Program-made: the position numbers and the translations under genes
Notes under the pieces: generated by a model
Database searches by the model: none
What the model was told of the DNA's origin: nothing
Seen by the model: the letters and a program-made list of their open reading frames with translations, nothing else
Shown: positions 37,101 to 46,674 of the stretch, in pieces
Position numbering within the stretch: the stretch's first letter is position 1
How the letters are laid out: the number at the start of each line of letters is the position of its first letter
NCBI RefSeq assembly: GCF_010725725.1
Contig: NZ_AP022599.1
Span: forward strand, 1,426,001-1,490,000
Reading direction: 5' to 3'
Length of the DNA: 64,000 nt
DNA from: Mycolicibacterium pulveris
Lineage (GTDB): Bacteria; Actinomycetota; Actinomycetes; Mycobacteriales; Mycobacteriaceae

Positions 37101-37544
37101 ATGGACCCAACGCTGAGTCCCGCTTGGATCGGTGTGCTGGTCGTGCCGATGGCCGTCATGATGACCATCGCGTTCCTCGCCGAACAGGGGAAACGTCGGC
37201 GCGATCGCGCGGACGGCGTCCTGCTCTCCTTTGACGACCTGCGACTGACCCGCACGCACCTCATCGTCGGATCCGGCCCCGACGCCCCGCGGTTCCCGCT
37301 CACCGGGCTCACCGCCACAGCCACCACCACCGCCCCGCCCGACGGGGACACTGACGAGGTTCACGTCATCATCGAGAACGCGGGCTGCGACATCCACCGT
37401 CGGCTCCCCTACTCCTACGGCTCCAGCGGCGATGCGCAGATGTTCGCCATCAAGTTCAACCTGCTCGCCGGCCACTCCTACGCAGCGGCGCGGGGCCTGC
37501 GCGACACCGCGTCGGCCCGGCACACGAGCCATCACGCCGCCTGA
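37101..37544 (+). CDS. Hypothetical membrane-anchored protein
   Basis: A 147-residue protein with one N-terminal membrane helix (WIGVLVVPMAVMMTIAFLA) followed by a basic stretch and a soluble domain of about 100 residues with several beta-type segments (GVLLSFDDLRLT, RFPLTGLTATAT, HVIIENAGCDIHRRLPY). AAGGGGG precedes the ATG. I do not recognise the family. A CRP-like site lies upstream, and the convergent phosphofructokinase gene ends 3 bp after it. Confidence 0.75.
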   Translation: MDPTLSPAWIGVLVVPMAVMMTIAFLAEQGKRRRDRADGVLLSFDDLRLTRTHLIVGSGPDAPRFPLTGLTATATTTAPPDGDTDEVHVIIENAGCDIHRRLPYSYGSSGDAQMFAIKFNLLAGHSYAAARGLRDTASARHTSHHAA

Positions 37545-37546
37545 CG

Positions 37547-39763
37547 TCAGCCGCGCATGATCGCGGCGAGGTCGCGGTGATCCAGCCACGGCTGTTCGAC
37601 GGGTCGGTGGACCTTCTCTTCGATGAGTGTCGGGTAGCGCGCGAGGTCGGTGAATCGGATGTCACCGGACAGGAATCCGACCATCGCACTGCCTCGACCG
37701 CCGGATCGCAGCTGCTCTGAAAGGAATTCGAGGCAGCGGGCGGTCAGGATCGTCGCCTGTATCCGGTCGAACGGCGACGGATTGCCCCCTTCCTGGACGT
37801 GCCCGAGGATCTCGGCGCGGGCGTCGAACAAGTCCCCGCCTTCCTTCTCGAACAGCGAGGTGATGAAATCCGTCGCGTAGACGGGGTCGGAGCCTTCGCC
37901 CCGGACGATCAGGCCGACCCTCTTGCCGGCTCGGAAACCCTCGGCGAGGGCGTGGACGTCGGCGGTGAGGCTGCCGAGCGTGATGCCCTCCTCGGGCAGG
38001 TAGATGCGTTCGGCGCCGGTGGCCAACCCGGACACCAGCGCGAGGTAGCCGCAGTCGCGGCCCATCACCTCGACCACGAAGACGCGTCGGGTGGCGACGG
38101 CGGAGCGCCGGATCTTGTCCACGTCGGTGACGATGCTGTTGAGCGCCGTGTCGCTGCCGATGCTCAATTCGGTTGCGGGGACATCGTTGTTGATGGTCAT
38201 CGGCATACACACAATCGGGATGTCGAGCGCCGGATACCGTCGGCGGTGCCGGTCCAGTTCGTGAGCGGCCCGGTAGCCGTCCCATCCCCCGGCCACCAGC
38301 AGCCCGTTGATGCGATGTGCGGCAACCTGTTCGGCGATTCGGGCGATGGCGTCGGGGCCGGGCACGTAGCGGTTGGTGCCGATCTCGGCGCCGCCCTCGG
38401 ACACCCAGCCGCTGATGTCCATCCAGCCCATCTCCTGGATGTCGCCGTCACGCAGTCCGCGGAACCCGTTCTTGACCGCGAGAACGGTGTGACCCTGGTC
38501 CAAGCCGAGCCGGATCGCCGCGCGCACCGCGGCGTTCATCCCGGGCGCCGGTCCGCCGCCGTGCACCATCGCGATCCGGAAACGCCGGTCCGCGGGGACG
38601 GGGCTCGGGGCGGCCTGTTGGATGGTCTGCAGGATCCGGTAGGCCTCGCGAAAGCCTCTGCCGCGCAACTTTATTACGCTGTCGTAGTCGCGCGCCTTGA
38701 CATGTTCGGCCACTTCTTGAGTGCGCTCGACGCAGTCCATCAGCGGTAAGGTGACCACTCGGTTCCCCTGGAGGCCGATCAGTTGGGCAGGCGCGTGTGG
38801 TTCGTCGGCGAGGAGCCGTTCCACGGCGCGGTGACCCAACTGGGTGCCGAGGTAGCGGTCGAAAGCGCTTGGCGCACCCCCGCGTTGGACATGCCCGAGG
38901 ACGGTCACCCGGACGTCCTCACCGAGGTCGGCCTGCAGCAGGGTGCGGACCTGTTCGGCGGTGATCCGGTTGCCGTCGCGGTCATGGGCGCCCTCGGCGA
39001 CGACGACCACGCCGTGCCTGCGTCCGATTTCCCGTCCCGCCCTGATGAGGCGAGACATCTCCTGCGGCCAGTCGCTGCCCGGCGGTTGCTCGGGGACGAG
39101 GACGTAACTGGCCGCGGTGGCAAGCGATGACATCAGCGCGAGGTAGCCGCAGTTGCGGCCCATCACCTCCACCACGAACGTGCGCTGGTGGCTGGCCGCG
39201 GTGCTCTGCAGCGCGTCCAGCGCGTCGGTGATCCGGTGCAGCGCCGTGTCAGCGCCGACGGTCATGTCGGTGCCCCACATGTCGTTGTCGATCGAGCCGA
39301 CCAGGCCGGCGAGGCGCAGGAAAGGATGTCCGTCGGCCAGGTTCGGTGAGATCGCCCCGGCGGCGACCAGTTCGGCGAGCAACCCAGCCCACTCCTGACG
39401 GAACATGTTGGCGCCGGCGAGGCTGCCTTCGCCGCCGATCACCACCAGCGCGTCGATGCCGTGCTCGACCATGTTGCGCGCGGCCGCCAGGCGGCCCTCG
39501 CGGGTGCGGAACTCGTTGGATCGCGCGGTGCCGATGACCGTGCCGCCGCGGTGCAGGATCCCGTCGACGTCGACCGGTTGCAGGCGCCGGATCAGGTCCC
39601 CGCCGGTGACCAGGCCGTGGTAGCCCTCGTGGACCGCGTACACGTCGATGCCGCGGTGCGCGGCGGTGAGGACGACGGCACGCACTGCCGCGTTCATACC
39701 CGATGCATCGCCGCCGCTGGTCAGGACGGCGATGCTCGATGGCGCGGAATCGATTTCCGACAT
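37547..39763 (-). CDS. Double-length eukaryote-type 6-phosphofructokinase
   Basis: A 738-residue protein made of two tandem PFK domains, twice the size of ordinary bacterial PfkA. The N-terminal half looks catalytic: LTSGGDASGMNAAVRA, GGEGSLAGA, GSIDNDMWGTDMTVG and VEVMGRNCGYLAL. The C-terminal half has GGGPAPGMNAAVRA, GGWDGYRA and MTINNDVPATELS. There the catalytic Asp of IDND becomes Asn, as in the regulatory halves of animal and fungal enzymes. The start at 39763 has GGAGG eight bases ahead. It phosphorylates fructose 6-phosphate in glycolysis, probably under allosteric control. Confidence 0.9.
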   Translation of the reverse strand: MSEIDSAPSSIAVLTSGGDASGMNAAVRAVVLTAAHRGIDVYAVHEGYHGLVTGGDLIRRLQPVDVDGILHRGGTVIGTARSNEFRTREGRLAAARNMVEHGIDALVVIGGEGSLAGANMFRQEWAGLLAELVAAGAISPNLADGHPFLRLAGLVGSIDNDMWGTDMTVGADTALHRITDALDALQSTAASHQRTFVVEVMGRNCGYLALMSSLATAASYVLVPEQPPGSDWPQEMSRLIRAGREIGRRHGVVVVAEGAHDRDGNRITAEQVRTLLQADLGEDVRVTVLGHVQRGGAPSAFDRYLGTQLGHRAVERLLADEPHAPAQLIGLQGNRVVTLPLMDCVERTQEVAEHVKARDYDSVIKLRGRGFREAYRILQTIQQAAPSPVPADRRFRIAMVHGGGPAPGMNAAVRAAIRLGLDQGHTVLAVKNGFRGLRDGDIQEMGWMDISGWVSEGGAEIGTNRYVPGPDAIARIAEQVAAHRINGLLVAGGWDGYRAAHELDRHRRRYPALDIPIVCMPMTINNDVPATELSIGSDTALNSIVTDVDKIRRSAVATRRVFVVEVMGRDCGYLALVSGLATGAERIYLPEEGITLGSLTADVHALAEGFRAGKRVGLIVRGEGSDPVYATDFITSLFEKEGGDLFDARAEILGHVQEGGNPSPFDRIQATILTARCLEFLSEQLRSGGRGSAMVGFLSGDIRFTDLARYPTLIEEKVHRPVEQPWLDHRDLAAIMRG

Positions 39764-39841
39764 GTCAGCGGCCTCCGTCCCCGTTCGCGAATCCATATAC
39801 CGTCTTAGCGGTCGACAGCACGGCGGTCGAGACGAGGGTGG

Positions 39842-40693
39842 CTACTGGTCCAGCAGCCGCAACGGGTGCAGGCCGTCGACGGCGCCGACGAACGGCGGAT
39901 GGATGCTGTAGCCGATCATGCGGCGAATGTCGTCGGAGACCGCGCGGGCGATGTCGCGCGAGATCGACAGCGTGAAGGCCTCCATCGGCCGCAACCACGG
40001 CTGGCAGTACTGGGCGGTGACGGCAAGCCGCGCGTCGGCGCTGCTGTTGGCGCCGCCGCCGTGCCAGAGCGTGCCGACGAAAAAGACGCAGGAGCCGGCG
40101 GGCATGACAACCGGAAGGGATGGGTCGTCGGGTTCGGGCCGGCGCCTGCCCCAGCGGTGGCTGCCGGGGTAGAGCACGGTGGCGCCGTTGTCGGCGGTGA
40201 AGTCGTCGATGGCCCAGATGGTCGCGGCGGCCAGCGGCGCCCGGGGTCGCGGGACCGGATAGAAGCCGTCGTCGTGGTGGGCCAGCTGGGCGGCCTCTCC
40301 GGGCTGGATGTTGATGGCCTGCAGCGCCGAGAGCAGGTAGTTGTCCATGAGGATGCGGTCCAGGACGGCCAGCACCCGCGGATGATCGACGAGGCGGTCG
40401 CAGACCCGCGTGCGGCTCAGCAGGCTGTAGACGCGCTGGGTGCGCCGGCCCTCGAACGCGTTGCGGCCCGGATGCACCAGCCAGGGCGCGACGATTTCCT
40501 TGATTTGGCGGCACTCGTCGGCGCCGAGCAGGTTCTCCCAGATGACGTAGCCGTCGCTCTCGATCGCCGCCAGGTCGGCGTCCACGGCCGCCGGGTCCAC
40601 CGACGCGCCGCCGCTGGGTGCCCATTTGTATCGGCCCGCGAGATCGCCGCGAAGGTCCTCCAAGGTGGTGACGGGCTCGTCGTCGGTGCTCAT
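39842..40693 (-). CDS. Phytanoyl-CoA dioxygenase (PhyH) family protein
   Basis: A 283-residue Fe(II)/2-oxoglutarate dioxygenase. The metal-binding HxD is in QLAHHDDGFYPV, and the distal part is TLWHGGGANSS with a downstream Arg. DNGATVLYPGSHRWG is a typical PhyH core segment. The substrate is unknown; family members hydroxylate lipids, antibiotics or compatible solutes. AGGAGG lies six bases before the ATG at 40693; the much longer open frame upstream is non-coding in character. Confidence 0.87.
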   Translation of the reverse strand: MSTDDEPVTTLEDLRGDLAGRYKWAPSGGASVDPAAVDADLAAIESDGYVIWENLLGADECRQIKEIVAPWLVHPGRNAFEGRRTQRVYSLLSRTRVCDRLVDHPRVLAVLDRILMDNYLLSALQAINIQPGEAAQLAHHDDGFYPVPRPRAPLAAATIWAIDDFTADNGATVLYPGSHRWGRRRPEPDDPSLPVVMPAGSCVFFVGTLWHGGGANSSADARLAVTAQYCQPWLRPMEAFTLSISRDIARAVSDDIRRMIGYSIHPPFVGAVDGLHPLRLLDQ

Positions 40694-41140
40694 CTGCAGC
40701 CTCCTGGCCGGCACGTCGGGACTCGGTCGCCTACCGAAACACTGGACCCCGGGTGACCGGCGGTCAAGTCCGGGCCACGCGTCGGGCGACGTCTCCAGAG
40801 TTCCGGGGCGGCCGGTGGCGACTTCTCCGCCGCAACACGGCTGACCAGCAAATTTTTGGCGATGTCGAAGCCGGCGGCACCGACCGCCGTCAGGTGCCGA
40901 AGCGATGGGCCGCGATGTGTTAGCTCGTCCGCGGGGTCGCAGCCACGCGTGAGACGCCGCTTGCCGCGCCTCATTACCACCGGCGATCCCTGCGGACACA
41001 TATGAAAAAATTGACGCCTGCGCCACCTGCGGTGCTAACGTGATACGCACAAGAGTTAGCAGGACATATTGACATACCAATGCTCATGCTGGTTAACGCC
41101 ATAGTAACGGAAGCGATAAATTTTGCGGGGGTGGCACGTC
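40694..41140. other. Intergenic region with possible plus-strand promoter
   Basis: This 447-base gap separates divergent genes. Its first 280 bases are G+C-rich and show nothing clear. From about 41000 it becomes A+T-rich. A TTGACG at 41011 has TAACGT 19 bases later, and a perfect -35 TTGACA at 41069 has TAACGC 19 bases later. A short GCTAAC...GTTAGC inverted repeat spans 41034-41060. These probably serve the large secreted-protein gene. Confidence 0.45.
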
Positions 41141-44100
41141 GTGGCACAGGGATCTCACACCAAGAACCGGTCGACCAGCACCAAGCGGGCACGCCGCAGG
41201 CATCGCACCGCGCTCCGCAAGACCGAGCCGTATCGCTGGCTGGGGGCTGGCGTCGTCGCGCTGGGGCTAGGGGCGACGATCGCCAGCGGGTCCGGAGTCG
41301 CACACGCCGACGGCGGCACCGGCGGCACGACCTCGTCGACCGGCAGCGCCGACAGCAACGCCACGGACGGACAGTCGACCGGCGCGCAAAGCGGGTCGAC
41401 AGCGGAGACGCCAGGAGATCTCGGCACGCCGACCGGCGACGACGCGCCGACCCAGTCGGATGCGGCTGTCACCGGCCCCGGCGCGGCCACCCCGCCGACG
41501 AGCACGGTCTCCTCCAGCGGCGGCAACCTGTCGGCGATTTCCGGGTCGCCTGACGAACCCACCACCGACACCGCAGATTCCGAACTCACCGAGGATGCGA
41601 TCGCGGAGATCGAAGACGGCTCACCAGATCCGTCACCGGCAGAGGCGATCGACACGAACGACACCACCGTGGTGGAGACCGACGAAGACAGCAACTCCAG
41701 GCGCGACAACGATTCGCCTGCGTCCCTGAGCGTCGCCGAGGAAAGCACCGACGATCCGGGGCTGGGGATTGTTGATCGCGAGATCACCGCGTCAACGTTC
41801 GCGCCATCGACGGTCACCACCGTCTCTGTGCAGCAAGAGCTTTCGGCCGGCGGATCACCGGTGTCGGCGGCGGAGAAAAGCGTCGCGCCGACGGCTACCT
41901 CCCGCGTCTCGATCGCACCCGCCGCGGACGCGCCGCCGGCCGCGCCGCAATCCGTCGTCGCACAACTGCTGAGTTTTGTCGGGTTGGCGCCCCTGATTTC
42001 GGACAGCCCGGCCGCACCGTTCCCCTTGAACCTGTTCGAGGCACTGTTCGTCGAAGTCCGCCGGCTGTTCTTCAACCAGACCCCGACCATGTCGGTGGGG
42101 ACCACCACCACGCTGCCAACCGGCCAGGTCACCGGGACGGTGACAGGCAGCGACCCCGACGGCGACGCGATAAGTTTCGGTGCCAGCGCCCCGGCGCACG
42201 GCAGCGTCACCATCGACCCGACGACGGAAACATGGACGTACACACCCGATCCCGGTTTCGTGGGCACCGACTCGTTCGCCCTAACCGTCAGCGATGCGGC
42301 GTTCCATTTGCACGGGCCCTTCGGACTTTTCACCCCGGGCCAGGGTCATACCGCGTCGGTTCCCGTGACCGTCACCGCGGGCTCGGTCACCAGCGTCGCC
42401 GTGGGCGACGGCCCCTGGGACATCGCCACCAGCGCTGACGGCACCCGCACCTACGTCACGAACAGCGGCAGCACCACGGTGTCGTACATCGACACGTCGA
42501 GCGGCAGCCCGGAGCCAAAGACGATCACCCTCAGCGGCACCCCCGCCGGGATCAGCACCAACGCCGACGGGACGTTAGCGTTCGCGGCCCTTCCCGATGA
42601 AGGGCTCGTCGCGGTCATCGACACCTCGGGGGAGACCCCGGCGGTTCACACCGTCGCCGTCGGGGGCGAACTGCCGCAGTACACGGCGGCGAGCGCCGAC
42701 GGCAGCCGGGTCTACACCACATCGTGGGATCCGGGTACCCAGACCAGCCTGCTCTCCGTCATCGACACGTCCGACCCGTCCCAGCCCGTCGTCATCGAAA
42801 CCGTCCCGCTGGACGGCTATTACGTCGAGCGGGTGGTGACCGGCGCCGACGGCACCCGCGTGTACGGGACGGGCTACAAGGAGCCGGTCAACGAGGACGA
42901 GGTCCTCGTGATGGTCGACGTCACCGACGTGCAAGACATCCAGGTCACATCTATCCAATTCAGTGAGGGTAGAACGCTCGGCCTGGGCGAAGCGGTGAGC
43001 GCGGACGGCACCCGCGTCTACGTGACGTACCAGAATTACGACGGCGACGACTCGGTGGTGGTCGTCGACGCCACCGATTTCGACGACCCCAAGGTGATTC
43101 GCATCGACGCCGGGTTCAGCCCCGAGGCCATCGCGGTCAGCGCCGACGGCACCCGGGCCTACGCGCCGGGATCACCCTCGGATGGAAACGGGCACGCGGT
43201 GTATCTCATCGACACCACCGACTTCGCGAACCCCGTGGTCATCGAGATCGCGCTGCCTGTCGCGGCTTCCAACGGCGTTCAGGATGTGGCGACGACCGCC
43301 GACGGCACCCGCGCATACGTGACCAACTTCATCGACGGGTCACTGTCGATCGTCGACACGTCGGGAACCAGCCCCGTGGCGTACCGGGTAGCCGTCGGGG
43401 AGCTTCCGGCCGCGCCGGTATCAAGTGCGGACGGGCGCTACGTCTATGTGACCAACTTCTCCAGCAACACCGTGACCGTCGTCGAGGTCCCGACCCCCAC
43501 GACGGTTGACGCCGCCACGTCCGTTGCGCCATTCGCCGCGGCGGCAGCGGTCGATCCCTACATTCAGCAGTTCCTCGACGCCGATCCGACCGGCCGGTTC
43601 TTCACTCCGGCGTCGACGGACTTCTCGCACTGGATAAGCATGGTGGGACCCGTCTTCGATCCGGTGACCTTCGAGGAAGGGGTGGCCCTGTACGGCACCA
43701 CGGGCTTCAGTCGCAACGCTCAGGGAACCCTGCACTACACCAACAACTGGGACTTCGACGTCGCCGTGCTGCACGCCAGCGGCGGCAACACCCCGATCTC
43801 GGGAATCGTTGTGGTGCAACCGGGTCAGACCGCCGTCATCCCCAACACCTACGCGCTTGCGCAGGCGCCGCGAAGCTACGCGATGGTGGGTCGACCGATC
43901 GCCATCGTCGCGGTGGCCGGTCCTGGCCATCCGGCGGCTGCGCCGGCTGACTTGCCAAGCTTCTTGCAGAGCGTCCTGTGGGATGCCGGTCAGAAGATCG
44001 TGGACAGCGTGGTGCGCAACACCCAGGCCGCCATCGCAAACCTGTTGTCGTTGAACCCCTTGGCGTCTGTGATGAACGGGTTCCAGATCCTGTTCGACGT

Positions 44101-44170
44101 GACCAGCGCGACGGTCGACGTCGTGGCGCGCGGCGTCCAGGGGATGTTCGCCAGGCTGTTCGGCGGATAG
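41141..44170 (+). CDS. Large secreted YVTN beta-propeller protein
   Basis: A 1009-residue exported protein. A basic N-terminus and long signal peptide (WLGAGVVALGLGATIASGSG, then VAHA) are followed by about 240 residues of Ser/Thr/Asp-rich linker. Next is a cadherin-like/Ig-type tandem domain (SDPDGDAISFGASAPAHGSV...TYTPDPGFVGTDSF), then about seven YVTN-type propeller repeats built on SADGTR-YVT/VYVT and VIDTS motifs. A C-terminal domain of about 200 residues has no recognised family. Similar architectures occur in mycobacterial cell-surface proteins, where they probably bind other proteins or glycans. GTG 41141 with the GGGGG run before it is preferred to the upstream TTG. Confidence 0.82.
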   Translation: MAQGSHTKNRSTSTKRARRRHRTALRKTEPYRWLGAGVVALGLGATIASGSGVAHADGGTGGTTSSTGSADSNATDGQSTGAQSGSTAETPGDLGTPTGDDAPTQSDAAVTGPGAATPPTSTVSSSGGNLSAISGSPDEPTTDTADSELTEDAIAEIEDGSPDPSPAEAIDTNDTTVVETDEDSNSRRDNDSPASLSVAEESTDDPGLGIVDREITASTFAPSTVTTVSVQQELSAGGSPVSAAEKSVAPTATSRVSIAPAADAPPAAPQSVVAQLLSFVGLAPLISDSPAAPFPLNLFEALFVEVRRLFFNQTPTMSVGTTTTLPTGQVTGTVTGSDPDGDAISFGASAPAHGSVTIDPTTETWTYTPDPGFVGTDSFALTVSDAAFHLHGPFGLFTPGQGHTASVPVTVTAGSVTSVAVGDGPWDIATSADGTRTYVTNSGSTTVSYIDTSSGSPEPKTITLSGTPAGISTNADGTLAFAALPDEGLVAVIDTSGETPAVHTVAVGGELPQYTAASADGSRVYTTSWDPGTQTSLLSVIDTSDPSQPVVIETVPLDGYYVERVVTGADGTRVYGTGYKEPVNEDEVLVMVDVTDVQDIQVTSIQFSEGRTLGLGEAVSADGTRVYVTYQNYDGDDSVVVVDATDFDDPKVIRIDAGFSPEAIAVSADGTRAYAPGSPSDGNGHAVYLIDTTDFANPVVIEIALPVAASNGVQDVATTADGTRAYVTNFIDGSLSIVDTSGTSPVAYRVAVGELPAAPVSSADGRYVYVTNFSSNTVTVVEVPTPTTVDAATSVAPFAAAAAVDPYIQQFLDADPTGRFFTPASTDFSHWISMVGPVFDPVTFEEGVALYGTTGFSRNAQGTLHYTNNWDFDVAVLHASGGNTPISGIVVVQPGQTAVIPNTYALAQAPRSYAMVGRPIAIVAVAGPGHPAAAPADLPSFLQSVLWDAGQKIVDSVVRNTQAAIANLLSLNPLASVMNGFQILFDVTSATVDVVARGVQGMFARLFGG

Positions 44171-44201
44171 CGGCCGCTCGCTGGTTCTGGCGTCGCCGGT
44201 G

Positions 44202-45719
44202 TCAGCGCGATCGCGGAGCGAAGTTGCCGTGGAACCCCTGCGGAATGTGGTGGCGCAGGCGGGCGGAGGCGATCGGGCCGGCAGCGATGTCGGCGGCGTC
44301 GAGGATCACCAGGCGTGACGTGTGGGTCCGCGCTTGGTATTCCACCGAGAGCACCCATCCGTCGTCCTCCGCGGCGGTGTTGGGTTTGGCGACGAATACC
44401 GGCTCGCAGAAGCTGTTTCCGTCCTCGGGTGTGGTGTAGGTCGCCGCGGAGGAGTCGCTCAGGTCGAGTCTGGTGATCGAGTCGTAGAACGAGACGAGAT
44501 GGTGGCGCGTGTTGAGGTAGGCGTAGCGGTGCTTGCGGCCCTCGAAGGCGTCGTTGTGGCGGGGGAACTCACAGGGAAGCTCGGAGAGCGCCTCGGCGAG
44601 GACGCGTCCCGACCGCGTGATGCGGTATCTCATGAACGTCGAGGGCGCGTCATCAAGGGGTGCTACGTGGAACCTGTTGAGCCGCTCCAGGAGTCGCCCG
44701 TCGTCGTAGGTGATCGCGTCGATGACGGTGTCGCCGTCGTCGTCGTAGGCGTTGCTGAGGTGGAACATCAGGACGGCGTCGTATTCGATGGTGCGGATCC
44801 TTCCGCCGTCGCGCGGAACCAGGATGAACATGCTGCCCCGGTCGGGTCGGTACCGCATGGCGTCGCCCATCGGCTTGAGCCCCAACACGATCGGTAGGGC
44901 CTGCGGGATGATCGGCGATACCACGAACACCAGATGGCTCTCCGTCAGCGCGAAGTCGTGCACCATGGCGACATAGGGCAGTCGAGCCGAGCGGAAGTGC
45001 GTCAGCCGGCCCGTCGAATCGGTGCGATAGATCCGCAGATGCGGTCGCGGGATGAACTCGACGCCAAAGTTGAACATCTCGCCGGTACGCGGACAGAAGC
45101 ACGGATGCGCCGAATACGAACCCACCCAGCGCAACTCACCGCCGAAGCGGCGGACGCCGAGGGTTTCCAGTGTCTCAGGGTCGATCTCGTGCGGCGGGCC
45201 GCCTTCCCACAGCGCGTACAGCCGGCCGGCGTGTTCGACGACGTTGGTATTGGCCAGATTCGGTGGAAGGCGGCCGATGTTGGCCTTGACGCCCCCGGGC
45301 GCCGCGGTGCCCATGTGGTTCAGCCCGGTCTTGCCGAGATAGTGGTTGGTCCGCACGTACCTGTTCTTGTAGTGGACCGAACCGTCGACGACGGTGAACG
45401 CCGAAAGCATGCCGTCGCCGTCGAACAGGTGGTGCAGCGGCCGGCCGCTGTGGTCCTGCCAGCGGCCGGGCCCGTTGCGGTACAGGGTCCCGTGCAGGTC
45501 CGGCGGAATGGTTCCGTCGATGTCGTCGACGCGGTAGTCGTATTCGTCCAGCTGCGGCTCGCTGACCCCGAGGCTTCGGAAGTCGGCGTCGTTGAGGGTG
45601 TTGAGCTGCGTCGTCAGCTGGTCCCGCTCGCTGACCGGAAGTGTCGCGAGGTAGCGATGGAGTTCGGGGAGGTCGGGCCGATCGGACGCCGTACCGGTCT
45701 GCGTCGGGGTTTGGGTCAC
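44202..45719 (-). CDS. Carotenoid cleavage oxygenase (RPE65/CCO family)
   Basis: A 505-residue seven-bladed propeller Fe(II) dioxygenase. Iron-ligand histidines appear in SAHPCFCPRTGE, MVHDFALTESH, LMFHLSNAYDDD and HIPQGFHGNF; LYRNGPGRWQ and LHHLFDGDGML are family segments. Members split carotenoids or stilbenes. AGGAGG precedes the GTG at 45719. The divergent TetR gene and the inverted repeat between them suggest repression by that TetR. Confidence 0.92.
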   Translation of the reverse strand: MTQTPTQTGTASDRPDLPELHRYLATLPVSERDQLTTQLNTLNDADFRSLGVSEPQLDEYDYRVDDIDGTIPPDLHGTLYRNGPGRWQDHSGRPLHHLFDGDGMLSAFTVVDGSVHYKNRYVRTNHYLGKTGLNHMGTAAPGGVKANIGRLPPNLANTNVVEHAGRLYALWEGGPPHEIDPETLETLGVRRFGGELRWVGSYSAHPCFCPRTGEMFNFGVEFIPRPHLRIYRTDSTGRLTHFRSARLPYVAMVHDFALTESHLVFVVSPIIPQALPIVLGLKPMGDAMRYRPDRGSMFILVPRDGGRIRTIEYDAVLMFHLSNAYDDDGDTVIDAITYDDGRLLERLNRFHVAPLDDAPSTFMRYRITRSGRVLAEALSELPCEFPRHNDAFEGRKHRYAYLNTRHHLVSFYDSITRLDLSDSSAATYTTPEDGNSFCEPVFVAKPNTAAEDDGWVLSVEYQARTHTSRLVILDAADIAAGPIASARLRHHIPQGFHGNFAPRSR

Positions 45720-45736
45720 CGGGCCCTCCTGGGATC

Positions 45737-45768
45737 AACTGAGACTAATTGGCAATCTAGTCTTAGTT
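45737..45768. promoter_or_regulatory. Probable TetR operator between carotenoid oxygenase and tetR
   Basis: AACTGAGACTA (45737-45747) and TAGTCTTAGTT (45758-45768) are inverted copies with one mismatch and a 10-base spacer, in the 87-base divergent promoter region. Confidence 0.65.
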
Positions 45769-45806
45769 TGGGTCGGGCCGCAATGGAGCTGAGGTAGAAA
45801 GAGTCG

Positions 45807-46361
45807 GTGGCCAGGACTCGTTCGTCGTCACAACTGGTGCAGGCCGCGCTGGAGTTGATCAGCGAAAGCGGTCTGGACCGGCTCACCTTGAGTCAGGTCG
45901 CGGAGCGGGCCGGCGTCTCGCGGGCCACCGCCTACCGCGAGTTCGGCGACAAGGACGGACTGCTGGGCGCGATCGCCGAGCAGGAGATCAGCGCGATGAT
46001 CGCGGCGACGCTCGCGGCCTTCGATCCCCAGGCCGATCCCCCGGCGCAGACGGCCGCGATCGTCACGACCGCGCTGCGCTACCTCCGCAATCACCGGGCG
46101 TTCGTCTACGTTCGCGACCACGAACCTCACTGGCTGCTTCATGCCGGGCTGCCCGTCGGCAATGATCGGTTGAGCCTGGTGCAGACGGTGGCTGCGATGG
46201 TCGCGCAGGCCATCCCGAGTTCCGATCAGCTCGCCCTGACTCCGGTCGCCGCTGCCGAAGTCGTCGTCCGGACCGTCCTGTCACACACGCTCATCCAGGA
46301 CAGCGCACTGACCGATGAGGAAGTGGCCGACGTGGTCAGCCGCGCCATCACCCGGCATTGA
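45807..46361 (+). CDS. TetR-family transcriptional regulator
   Basis: A 184-residue regulator with an N-terminal helix-turn-helix (LTLSQVAERAGVSRATAYRE, then FGDKDGLL) and a variable ligand-binding C-terminus. GTG start. It is divergent from the carotenoid oxygenase gene, with an inverted repeat in between that is its likely operator. Confidence 0.9.
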   Translation: MARTRSSSQLVQAALELISESGLDRLTLSQVAERAGVSRATAYREFGDKDGLLGAIAEQEISAMIAATLAAFDPQADPPAQTAAIVTTALRYLRNHRAFVYVRDHEPHWLLHAGLPVGNDRLSLVQTVAAMVAQAIPSSDQLALTPVAAAEVVVRTVLSHTLIQDSALTDEEVADVVSRAITRH

Positions 46362-46410
46362 CCGTCGCGCTTACCCGCCGATCCGCGTCGTAGCCGCTGG
46401 CGGGATCCGC

Positions 46411-46468
46411 CGAGCAGACGCCAATTGTTCAAGAAAGCGCTTTGAACTGGGCATTTTGCGTCTGCTCG
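46411..46468. repeat. GAGCAGACG-family inverted repeat, copy 1
   Basis: CGAGCAGACG (46411-46420) pairs with 46459-46468, enclosing a smaller GTTCAA/TTGAAC stem. It lies between the tetR stop and the tRNA-Tyr 3' end, so it may terminate both. Copy 2 is at 47186-47243. Confidence 0.7.
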
Positions 46469-46480
46469 CGCAGTTTCGCA

Positions 46481-46566
46481 TGGTGGCAGGTGCAGGATTC
46501 GAACCTGCGTAGGCTTACGCCGACGGATTTACAGTCCGCTCCCATTGGCCGCTCGGGCAACCTGCC
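46481..46566 (-). tRNA. tRNA-Tyr (anticodon GUA)
   Basis: An 86-nt class II tRNA. It has acceptor arms GGCAGGT/ACCTGCC, anticodon loop CTGTAAA with GTA, a long variable arm, T loop TTCGAAT and encoded CCA. It is divergent from the yajQ gene. Confidence 0.96.
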
Positions 46567-46674
46567 TGGGTGCTGCACCGCGCCGGTCACCCCGGCTTGG
46601 TGCGACTAGCAGGGTACAACGAGGATGGGCCTAAGACGAAAACGGCATCAGACTCTCGAGGAGGACCGGATCCA

